Source: Limnomonas spitsbergensis (taxonomy: Eukaryota; Chlorophyta; Chlorophyceae; Chlamydomonadales). Taken from it: 64,000 nucleotides of DNA. Numbering within the stretch: position 1 is the first letter of the stretch; each line of letters opens with the position of its first letter. This document shows positions 1 through 12,000 of the stretch, one piece after another. The notes beneath the pieces are model-generated. The model made no database searches and was not told the origin of the DNA. It worked only from the letters and a program-made list of their open reading frames with translations. A program made the translations under genes and the position numbers. The stretch covers positions 248,001 to 312,000 of the forward strand of contig JAYJMM010000053.1 of assembly GCA_037349105.1 (NCBI GenBank), in the 5' to 3' direction.

Positions 1-3000
1 GCCACTGTGAGGTTGAGGGCCACTCCACCTGCCTTGAGGCTCATGAGGAAGACGCGGACCTAGGCGCAACAACGGGCCAGGAGAGGGACGATGGAGATTC
101 ACCTCACTGATCAACAAAAATTCGGAAGCTTACGATACGAAGTATACGCAGCAGGTCCCAATGACCTAACAAGGGGGACATGACACCCAGGGGTTATGAA
201 GAAGGAGGTGTCCCAGTCTGGGACCCTAATTGTGTGCGAGGAGCTTTTGGATGCGAGAAAGAAGGACCCAAATATAATTCTTGGTGGCGGGCCGTTTTTT
301 TTCTTTAGCCTCACACACCTTTGGCGGGACTCCTTGACAGCAGTTGTGGGAGGAGTAACGGGTGCGTCAAACTTTCAGGATGGACCCACATGCCAGCGGC
401 CGAGTATTGCCTGATGCAGCTCAGCATCTGAACCCTTGCTATGCTAGGGGGGCTTCCTTCTACACGTATCCGGCTGCATAGTTGTGTTCTCGCCCCTTCA
501 CCTCCGGGTCGTTGGTGAACTGGGAGATGACCTTATCTCGCGCATCCAGCGACATGCTGCCATCCAGCCGCACCACTCGAATGCCAACCTACAGCACATA
601 CAGGCAAGGGAGGGAGCCCTATCAAAAAGAATAAAATAGATACGGGCATGAAAGTCTCAAAATGTTTCAGAGGTGCCTCCGGAATGGACACGAAGCCGGA
701 CGTCAAGCCAAGATTTGGAAGTGGACTGTTTTATGGTCTCCGTTCATACCAGCACGACATGTGAAGGTGTGGATGTCATCGTGTGGTTTGTCGGCGCATG
801 GAGATGATGTCCGGCTATACGGGGGATGCAGCAGCAAGACTGACAGGGGCTGGATGAGGGTCAAGCCAACTGTCCGTACGAAGACCTCAACAGCTGTCAG
901 GAGCAGTGAGGTGTGTCTGCGCTAATGCCTGACACCCTGAGTAGAGCGTATCAGCCCCTCCCCCTAAAGCCTGGTGACAACGCCGCAGCCAGGGTCATCT
1001 TTCCCCTCAGTACATTTGCCCCTCCCCACACTGTTCACACCTGCTCCAGAGTAGGTTATGAGTTCAGGCTTGCTTCCCTCTTCACACTCTTCACACCTGC
1101 TCCAAATCAGGGTTTCGGGTACCAACGTGTCTATCTCCCCACGCTGTTCAAACACACGTTTTTTTCCACGATGGGGAGGGATCCTTTCAACTGAATTGCC
1201 TACCACCCCACACTGCTCACACCTGCTCCAGGCGGAACTGAATCAGGGCCAGCATTGACGTGAACTGACTGAACACCAGCGCCTTGCCGGTGGGGTCGCG
1301 GGCCAGCATGCGGTACAGCTCCTCACGCAGCGCCTGCAGACCAAAACGGCAGCGGACCAGGACATGAGCAGATGCAGCGCGCTGGTCGAGCAGGACATGG
1401 GTTCATGATGGGATAAATAGGGAGTAGGGTCATGACACAGACAGGGCAAGAGGACCCCGGTAATTTTGCTTGCTGCGTGCCATTCCATGCAGAGAGAAAT
1501 GAGGTATGGGGCATGAGACCGTCTGGGCACCTCTCGGCACCTCTCCCCCCAGGGCGTTGCATTCCTTCATTGGTGGATCCCCCAGCACGTCTCCCCAACA
1601 GGCCCCTCCCCCTGCCACCTACCTCAATCTTTGTGCTGGACTGGAAGTGCGCCAGGTTGACGCGCGACAGGATGCTGTGCTTCTTGATGGCCTTGCCTGC
1701 TACCTTGGCTGCAGGCATCTGCTGCGGCTGCTGCACCTGTTGCCCGGCCGTGAGGTCCACAGTCAAGGGCTGGCTGCATGTGGGGCACTGGGCCTGCCGG
1801 ACAGCACCCTCGATGTACGCCACCAGGCAGGCCCGGCAGAAGGGATGCCTGTGCAAAAAGAGGAGAAGGGGCAAGGAACCAATCTCACATGAATTGTGAC
1901 CCTTCACCGAAGAAGAATGACAGGGGACAAAAGAGGGCAGGGATGCACCTGGATGGCTGCCAGGTTGCCGGGTTAAACAATAGGGACCATATTTCACTAG
2001 AGTGCATGAAGGCCAAGATATCAGGGTCACACTTCCATACTAAATCTTACCCCTGCTGGTGACTTGGTGGTAGCAATGTCAAAGTACCCAAGGGAACAAG
2101 AGGACGAAGATTACAAACCCAGGCCTGTTCAGAAAAACGTAAGCTCTAAATCCTTGGACTGGCACACACTGCCTGCCAATATTTTCCATGTCAGAGCGTA
2201 TCAAGGCCCCTAAGAATAAGGTTGAGGGATGAGCATTGGAGCATGTGGCACCCAAGCTCGGGATGTCTCTCCATCCAAACATCACAGGCACACCCCACAC
2301 TCCACCCCACCCTCGTGCTTCCCTGCACTCAACACATCCCTCCCATCCCAGCAGCCGACCCTCCGTCCACACTCATACAGCCCACCCACCAAAGTCTTAC
2401 ATAACACCAACGCACCTTGGGCAGGTCCTTGGGCAGCCACAACTGGGCTCACGGGGACCCAACCTTCACAAGCCTGCGGCCAGGTCCCAAGCAGCAGGGC
2501 ATGCTTCACCGATCCCTGCCAGCCTTAGGCCGTAAGGCAGCTGAAATGCAGCTGAAAACAACCTTCCTGTATGCAGTGCCACCCACCCGCATGCTGCCAC
2601 CGTGACCTCCTCAGCATCCTCGTGGCATAGCCCACAGAGCAGCGCCTCCACAGCCGCCAGCTCCGACTGCTTGGAGCCGCTGCCAGGGGCCTTTACCTCA
2701 TCAGGCCGGGTGGCTGGGAAGCAGTGAGAGGGGCAGCAGGTCGAGCCGAGGGGGGGAAGGCAACGCAGGAATTGGGGGGGGGGCTCCCCTAGCACCCCCA
2801 AATCTCCACATACACCTCTCCATTGGCAGGAGCTCCTTGTGCTGACCAGAGAAATGGAACACTCACTCCGACTAGCAATTACTTGCATCCATGTGCTTCA
2901 GCAGGCACAAATGATGAACCATGTCATCCTGTTTGAGCCTCCCCCTGGCCCTCTTCTCCCTGCCCACTCTCACGAGGTGCTGTTGCCGAGTGGACCACCA

Positions 3001-6000
3001 GGTACGGATGGCACACTGCTTGGCGCAGGCGGATCAGCAGATCAAAGATGTGTGCATAGTTGTTGAGCACAGTGCCGCTGCTCACGTACGCGCCGAACAT
3101 GGCCTGGGCTGCACATGCAACGTAAGTCATTGCTTAATAAGGATTTGAAAAAAACTTTGAAGAAGGTTGCTAGAGGAGGCTGGGAGAGACAGAATCCTGA
3201 TGGGCCTGGCCGGCAGGGCACTGTTTATTTCAGATTGCTTCAGCTCCAGCTGCATCATGGTGTGTGGCCAGGGGCCCCAGTTCACCAAGCCCTGGTACTC
3301 GGGCCACCGGCTGCAGTCCAGTCCAGTTGAGGTCCTCATCTGCCCAGGGGTGATTGCCCAGCAGCCTGTGCAAGATCTTTTAACGTGTACTAGAAATAAA
3401 CAGGAAGGCAGGACCACCATGAGGAGCACGATACTTGGCAATTGCTGGCAGGGCAGGAATGTGGACAACAAAAGTGTTATGATGCCTAAATAGCACACAT
3501 CCAACAGCCACGATTCCACTGTGCAGGCTAGGTGTGCTCCTCTGATCAATGACAACGTCCAGGGAGGAGGTAGGTGGAGGGTGTGGCTGGGTGTGTGCCC
3601 AGATAGGGAAGGATCACCACAGAACACAGCACACGTTGTATTCAGGACACCCGTCCACAAGGTGGATCCCCTAGTCATGAAAATGGGGGGAGGAATTGAG
3701 AGGAAAAAGTACTGGGAGGCGAGAAAGCCCTTGGAACATAAACAGTACCCGCATCAAGGACACCTTGACAATACATTGACATATATTCTTCAGCTCATTT
3801 CCCTCACACTGCGTGTACAGCGCCTGGTAGAAGTCATCCTCTCTCTCATCAAAGCGGTCCTTCCGCAGGAGCAGGGTCCTACAAGCACACAGGCAAGAGA
3901 CACGCACACTTCAACAGGGCACCATATTGCTTTCCCCCCAGCCGCATCTGAACATCAACTTTTACAGTTTGTCTGCAGCCTTTAAAAACCATTCAGACAC
4001 TCCTGTAGCTCGCGTGTCTCAGCTGATCTGAGAGCAGGTATGTCCTTTACCGCCCCAGGCACCATTCAAGCTATCATCCAGTGCCCACCCTGCCCCAGCT
4101 TGTGTCACCAGGCAACAGGCCAGCTGCCTATCCCCCCCCCCCCAGCACCATGCATCTCCCCGCCGGGGTCTCACCTGGGGGGCAGCCACAGGTCGTCCGC
4201 ACACTGCACCTTGGTCCGCCTCAGCAGGATGGTGGGCATGATCTTGTTCTTCAGCAGCAGCATAGCCGAGCGGCCCTTGCCTGCAGCAGAAGCAGAGGGA
4301 GCTCGGCCAGGGCAACAGGGAGGAGGGGGAGCGCGGAGCTGTGATCCGCGTACCTCAAATCGACACCTGCCCCACATGGACAGTATTATCCCCTTTGCTA
4401 CAATGCCTCCGCCACCTTCATGAGCAGAGACTTGCAGAGGTTGCCACAGGTGCTGTCAAAAGGTGCATCCAGGGAGGAACAACATGTCCCATGTGTCATG
4501 TTGGCTCGTACAGCGCCGGGCTGTGCAGATCTGAACACTCTACCGTGACCCAGCCTGCAATCCAACGACCCTGGTCGCTGCGTGAATTTACCCTGATAGC
4601 CATGGTTCTTGATCGGGTTGCCCACAAAGCGGTTCCACCAGCAGAAGTGTGACAGCGGCCCATGTGTGCAGTGGTCACACTTGCGGTGACCCTGAAGCAA
4701 GGGACGGAGGGTGGGGGAGGCCATTGTTACCACATGTACGCATGCCTTTCCTGCCTTTCCAAAAGAGCCAAGCAGTGCGATCCGCAAGGAAAGAGAAGAT
4801 TCAAGCAAGCTAGCACTGCATACAGGATACGGCAAGATGAGACAGGTATATATCGCTGCCCAGTCCCTCCCCTTTTGTCAGCCTTGCTGGCAACATCCAG
4901 AATAGCAGCTCGGAGGAGGGTGCGCTAGGGAGACACCACCTGCTGTGCTTGAGCTGTCTTAAGCCAGCCAGGTAGCCAAACAGATATCAGCGTATCTAGC
5001 CCACGTCCCACATCAGACTAACCCATCTTCTATTTCGCAGTGATCGAGGGTTGAGAGCTGAGGGTTGAGAGCTGAGGGCTTGGGGATTTAGGGAGAGGTT
5101 GAAGGCTGGGGACAGTGGACAGTGGTTCTGTGAGTGCCTAGGGTATAGCTCCTGCTTGCCTGAGACCAAACACTGGCCCCCGAGTGCGATCCTACCAGCC
5201 CAGGCTCAAAATATATTCATCCAGCTTGCAGGGCCCCTGCTCGTGTCAAGGCAGGGCAGATCCCATACCCAGGCTTTGCCCTTGTTCAGCCTGCATGCTG
5301 TCCCTGCTGTCCCACCTGAGTGAAGGGGTAGTCGAGGCTGCTGCAGTCACAGCCTTTCTTGCCGCAGAAGTAATAAGAGTACGGGTACAGCCTGTCCAGA
5401 AAAGTGCATGTGGGCATGACACATTCATGAACAAGGGCATGATACAAATGAGTGCTTGGGCATAACAGATTCATGGATGTGGGCACGATACATGGCTCCC
5501 AGTCTCTCCCCGTAGGACTGCCCCAGGGTCACAGACAGCAAAGTCCGACAAGGGCAAGCTGCACCAGCTACCTGATCCTACTCAAACAGCAGCATGCGGA
5601 GGCAACACAGGCAGGAGATCAAACCTTTTTTACCTGGACCATGGGAATTCACTTTCTTCATTTTGCGTGGAACGGGATGGTCTGCAGATTGCGCGCATAA
5701 TCCAAGGCAGCTGACAACCAGTCCCCCCCCTCTTCCCCCTCCCTGATTGGTTCACCTCAGGAAGCGGATGAGGGAGTAGAGCTCCGACACACGGTTCTGG
5801 AGCGGTGTTCCAGACATGGCCCATCTGCATGGGAACAGGCAGGGCGCAACAGGATCAGTGCCCTTTATCATGGAACATAAAAGGAGCTTGACCCTGGCCA
5901 ATGAGGTCAGTGTTAGCAGGGGTTGATCAGGGCACATGCTCCCCATGCCTCCACCCCTTGGACTGCTTGTTGGTCCTTTTAGGTGCATGATGGCTCAGCA

Positions 6001-9000
6001 TTGATTAGCATTAATGGGTATCAACACTAGAGATCATTACAATGTCCATTCAGCGCCCTTGCGCAGGAGTGTTTTGTCATCACTGCCATGATTCATTTCA
6101 ACAGATTCGGGTTAGTGGGATGGTGACGGGGGGGGAGGAGAGGGGCTGATAATGAATCGTGCACCCAGTGACCTCGTGGAATGGGTGCTTACTCTAGGGT
6201 GTTCAGCATGGCTCAGCATTGATTAGCATTAATGGGTATCAACACTAGACATCATTACAATGTCCATTCAGCGCCCTTGCGCAGGAGTGTTTTGTCATCA
6301 CTGCCATGATTCATTTCAACAGATTCGGGTTAGTGGGATGGTGACGGGGGGGGAGGAGAGGGGCTGATAATGAATCGTGCACCCAGTGACCTCATGGAAT
6401 GGGTGCTTACTCTAGGGTGTTCAGCATGGCTCAGCATTGATTAGCATTAATGGGTATCAACACTAGACATCATTACAATGTCCATTCAGCGCCCTTGCGC
6501 AGGAGTGTTTTGTCATCACTGCCATGATTCATTTCAACAGATTCGGGTTAGTGGGATGGTGATGGGGGGGGAGGAGAGGGGCTGATAATGAATCGTGCAC
6601 CCAGTGACCTCATGGAATGGGTGCTTACTCTAGGGTGTTCAGCATGGCTCAGCATTGATTAGCATTAATGGGTATCAACACTAGACATCATTACAATGTC
6701 CATTCAGCGCCCTTGCGCAGGAGTGTTTTGTCATCACTGCCATGAGATGTAGGAAGGCTGCTTTGCGGGGCGGCAGCGGACTGGATGGAGGATGAGAAAA
6801 GCATGTGACACAAGACGGGTAAGCTACACGCAGCATTGTGCATACTGCTGGTCAGGTGCTGCTGGCCGTGTGATCCAGAACCAACGGGTGGGTGGCCTCA
6901 GGCAAGAATCCAGCAGGCAGTAGCTAGAGGGGCTGCGGCTAGGGCTACTGGTGAGGAGCTTGTACTAGAAGCGTCTGCAAACCGTGTCATTTGATAAACA
7001 GAATACAAAAACGAAGCAGGTGACCGGTGCCATTTAGAACCAGCCACTGAAATGTTGTATTTTTATTTATGCTGAATAACAAACCCTTCCGTGCGGCGTA
7101 GGGGACAGATGGGAGACCTTTCATGTGAACACTCTCCTTCCACCGCCAGCCAATGCGCCTAAACCAACCATCCTGTCCAACACCCATGCCCCTCCCCTCC
7201 CTCACTTGTACTTTGAGTCCAGCTTGAACACTGCCTTGGCCGTACTGCACCGGCGGTCCTTTATGCAATGCGCCTCGTCCAGTACAATGCGGCGCCACCG
7301 TACCTACAGGATACAGGAGGGCCACTGATGAACTCTCTGCCAGACAAAGATGCCTCACTGGCGGACAAGCAAAAATCTCGATACGCCCAGATGCTAAGCA
7401 AGCACACACCCAGATGCTGAGGAGCCACAAGCCCAGACGCTAAGCAAGCACATGCTCGTATTCTGATTATCAGCTCTCCGAACCACCCTGAATCGAGGAC
7501 CTGAGAGAGTTGGCACTCTCCATGCCCTAGCTAGTTGACTCCACTTGCATCCGGTGCTTCCCCTCATGCCCTTAATACTCGCGCTAGTGCCAGCTTCTCC
7601 CGAGTCTGGGGCTACATCTGAGTCCTGTCGATCCTGCGCTTGACCTCCCGAGCTTGATGCCTTGTCTATGCCCTAGCCGCCAGTTCCCCCTGGCCTGCTC
7701 CCCTCTTAGCCCACCAGATGCAGGATGGACCTCAGCTCCACCTCCTTGCCACGCCTGGCGTCCGCCGCCTCAGCCGCCTCCTCAATCATCTCTTCCGCCT
7801 CCCGGTCCGCCCTGTTCGCCCACTTGCCCCCGCCTTCCTTGCCTCCCTTCATCCCCAAGTACCACCTCTTGAACGCCATCCTGATGTCAGGAGAGAGGAG
7901 GGAGAGAAGGAGGGGGGTGACGCCAAGGGGTACAGCAGCATAGGTGTGCATGTGTGTGTGGGGGGGGGCAGTTTGATAACAAAGGCACCACAGTGGGAAA
8001 GCGAAGGGATTTGTGACACCAAGGGGCAGAGCAGGAGGAGGACAGAGATGGCAGGAGAGATGTATGATGCCTGATGCTGTGTGTGTGTGGGGGGGAGGAT
8101 GTGTGTTTATTATCCATCCATTAAAACGTGTCATATGATACCGTAGTAAATAACAATAATAATCTAATAACCGGATAGACCCCCCTTCGGGACTTACCGC
8201 CGATCCTTCAGCGTGCCTCCTGGGCCCTCATCCTCCTCCTCATCATCGCCCTCCCTCGAGTCGCCATCATCCCCGTCGCTGTCCTTTGAGGCCTTGCCTC
8301 CCTTGCGCTTGCTGCCCACCTTGGGCCTGCCCTTGGCCGCAGTGGCACCCCCGGGGCCTGCCTTCGTGGCAGCCTTGCGGCCTGCTGACGCGGCTGGCTT
8401 TTCCTCCAGGATGGCTGCGGCTGGCTGGCAACGTGACCCCGCAGCCCGCAGAGAGGCGGCAGGCTTCTTGCTGCTCATGGGTGGCCTGGTGAGTTTAGCC
8501 CCACGCTGCTTGCTTGAAGGGCCTGTGTGTGCAGACGCAAACGCAAGGGAGCAGGGACAGGGCAAGGCTGAGTAAAGGTGCAGTCAGCTGGAGGTGTGGA
8601 GCAAGGAGGGTGAGTCAGGCACAGGGTCATGGGGTGATGCCCTGCTAGCCCTCCACAATAAAGGGATGCAACACCTGCTGTGTTTCGCGCACTGACCCCA
8701 GTGCTGGCAGTCCAGCCATATGGAATGCAGACATCACAGCGCCAAATTGGTCTGACAGCATGGAATGCCCCTAGTGACCCCCAAAGTGCGTTGTGCGCAC
8801 GGCACATTGTGCCGTACCAAAGGTGTAGACTAAAGTCGAGACATCAGATTCATCATATCTAGCTCAACCTATGAATTGAATGGATACATTCAAGAAAGGT
8901 TTGATGCTGGCAGCTCCATAGCAACGAGGACCCGAACCAAGCATCAATCTTCACACCATGTCCGGCTTCAGGGAGGGTGCACATGACATAAAATAGTGAG

Positions 9001-12000
9001 CGAGGTTGCTTCTGTGTTGTCTAAAAGCCTCCGTTCGATGCATGTCTCAAAAGGCTCAAAGGGAAAACCATCACTAACACTCGTACTCGTTCACACCTGA
9101 CACTGATATTTTTTCAAACATCACCGAGCATATCCAGGAGCAATTGAACATTCTTAACAATATTGTCCCCTTCTCTTACCTTCTCCCCTTCTCTTACCTT
9201 CATGTCCCTGTATCAGCACTCTTGAAATCCCCCCCCCCTCCCCCCTCTTACCTTCAGGTCCCTGTATCAGCACTCTTGAAATCCCCCCCCCCCCTCCCCC
9301 TCTTACCTTCATGTCCCTGTATCAGCACTCTTGAAATCCCCCCCCCCTCCCCTTCTCTTACCTTCATGTCCCTGTATCAGCACTCTTGACCCCCCCCCCC
9401 CCCCCCCCCTCTTACCTTCATGTCCCTGTATCAGCACTCTTGAAATCCCCCCCTCCCCTTCTCTTACCTTCATGTCCCTGTATCAGCACTCTTGACCCCC
9501 CCCCCCCCCCCTCTTACCTTCATGTCCCTGTATCAGCACTCTTGAAATCCCCCCCTCCCCTTCTCTTACCTTCATGTCCCTGTATCAGCACTATTGAAAT
9601 CCCCCTGTGGCATCCTGAAGTGCTCAAACTGTGGCCTCCAGTAATTTGCACACAGCCAGCTTTGTAGACACTGCGCCTTGAACCATCGCTGATGCAGCCA
9701 ATATTGCCTATTCAAATGAGGAGGTCTGACTGATCCATATTGAAGCTAGTGCCCGACAGCCCAAACGCTATTTACAACTTGCCCAAAGTGACCTCGTAGC
9801 ATGGAAACCTCAGTCAAGCCTCCTTACTTAGTTATTTGTGTATAGTAGATGGTCTGTAAAGGCACTGATAACAGGCAAGGTCTCACTAGGTCTGGCTGTG
9901 TGCAAATTCTTTTAGTCCACATCTCTTGTGCCGGCACAATGTGTCGTGTGTGCGTAAGAAACAGCCGAGTGGTCTCCTGCACATCTCTCAGTCCCCTCCT
10001 TCCTCTCCACTCTCCTTGAACTCAGAAGCCCTTACCAGGTGCGTCACCAGATCCCTCGCTGTGTTCGCTGTAGGCCCCCTCGGACTCAGAGCCCGAGTCA
10101 CTGCTGGAGCTGCCCTCCTCCTCCTCCTCCTCCTCCTCCTCCTCCTGGTAGGCGCCCTTCCTTGCTCTGCCTCTTTGACCCCCCTTAGACGGCGCACCCT
10201 TCACTGTCGCACCCTTTGCTACAGGGACCTTAGGCGCAGCTGCGGTACGGGCGCCTCGGGCAGGCACGGCCTAAGAAGGGGACAGGGCAGACATGAACCT
10301 TGGAAAGGGTCAGCCAGTGCAGAAGTGCGGGGGTCACAAATGAGATCACACACTGGCTGAGGAGGCAGTAGGGGACACATGGCGACCTCTAGCCTTTAGT
10401 CCTTCACATAGGCCGAGGGGGGTCACCAGGGTCCTGGGGGACCTTTTCATTTTGCTCGGGTTCAGCCGAACCCCTTCTTTCTTTCGTCGGCTTATGCCGA
10501 ACCGGTCCGATTCTGAGCTCGGCTATTTTTTTTGGGACTGCAGTGTGAAAAAGTGCGGAACGTCAGGTTAAAACAGGGGCTGGGGCGGCTTCGTCTTCGT
10601 CCTCGATTACAATGGGGCCTTCCTGTATCTTTGAGTTCGACATTATATCGCTTAAGCCGACGAGCCGAGTGGCCGAGCTGCCAATAAAATCTGCTCAGCT
10701 TAGCCGAGCCGCGGGTCTAAAAAGGGTCGTCTGGTCTCGGCTGGCGCCGAGACCGGGTTTCACTGAGCCCGTTTTTTTGGCCTCGGTCGTTCTGAGCTCG
10801 GAAACCGATCGGCTCCCAGGACCCTGGGGGTCACCATGCGGATAAATGTTGGCTCACAAGTTGGACTAGGCTTTGCACTTAGGTACACCATGCTCCCTTC
10901 AGCCTTCATTCCTACTCCTGGGCCTGTGAGGTTGCTACCCTTCCTATTTGTTTGAATCCCTCACCTTGCCACTGGCCCCCTTGATCCGCTTGTCCGAGCC
11001 AGGACCCTTGCGGTACACATTGCCATCATCCTCGTCCTCGTCTTCATCGCCCTCCTCTGAACAATGAGGCGAGGGGCGAGCAGGTTAGCAGGTGCACTGA
11101 TTAAGCAGGAGCAAGAGGGTCCCGGATTCCAACACTCCAATCAGGGAGGCAGTCACAGTCAGGAGAGCGCTGGAAGTGTCCATGATGCCATCATTGTTGA
11201 AAGGCCCGAGGCCTGAATCAGTAGGGTCCCCAGCTGCCTCAGTGCCCCCCTCTCACCCCCCTCCTCCTCCTCCTCTGTATCCTTGGAGCCGCTGGCCCCA
11301 CCTGCCGGCCGCTTCTTCTGTTGCTTGGCGAGCGCTGCTGACTTGTGTGCATTGGGACCGCAGAAGAAGCGAAGGTGGACCTGGGTGGAGGGGGAGGGGA
11401 CACAAACGAACACATACTCTGAGCTGATAGTCTACGGGCAGGATATCAAATAGGTATGTAATTATTGCCGTCTGCTTCAACAGGTACATGGCATTGGTCA
11501 TTTGAGCTGGTGACAGCAAATCAGCCGGTACATGACCCTCACAGCTCCTGGTCGTGGGCTGCAGGTATCACCTTGAGGCGTTCCGGATAATAGCGGCGGT
11601 TGCAGTAGGTGCAGCAGACCTTGCCCGGCTTCATGAACCTAAATCCAGGGAACGGTCAAGGGGGTCAGCGAGCGGTCAATCTAACAGATCAATACAAGTG
11701 CATCAAGGCGCTGAGATAATCTTCTGAATGCTCTTGTTCCCAGCTTATGATGCATTGCGCATCGTTCTGTTTGTACATGGTTCTCTTCACCTGAACTTGG
11801 CTCTCCTTACCTGTTTCTCACTGCCAGGGCCCTGACCGCTCCCTAGGTGGATGCGATCAGTTTCACAGCCAGCACTGACAGATTTCACCCCCACAGCCTG
11901 CCGGCCTACCTGCGGAACTCATTCTCGATGGTGCTGTACGTGGTGAGTACAACATCAGCTTGCTCCAACTCCTCCGTGTCAGTGCTGCGCTTGGCGCCGT

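Noticed and set aside
3228..3370. Exon-like GC-rich segment on the minus strand within a RAD16 intron.
   Set aside because: The exons at 3878-3808 and 3108-2974 join in phase and reproduce the RAD16 family sequence (YTQS then QAMFGAYV). An extra exon here would break that alignment.
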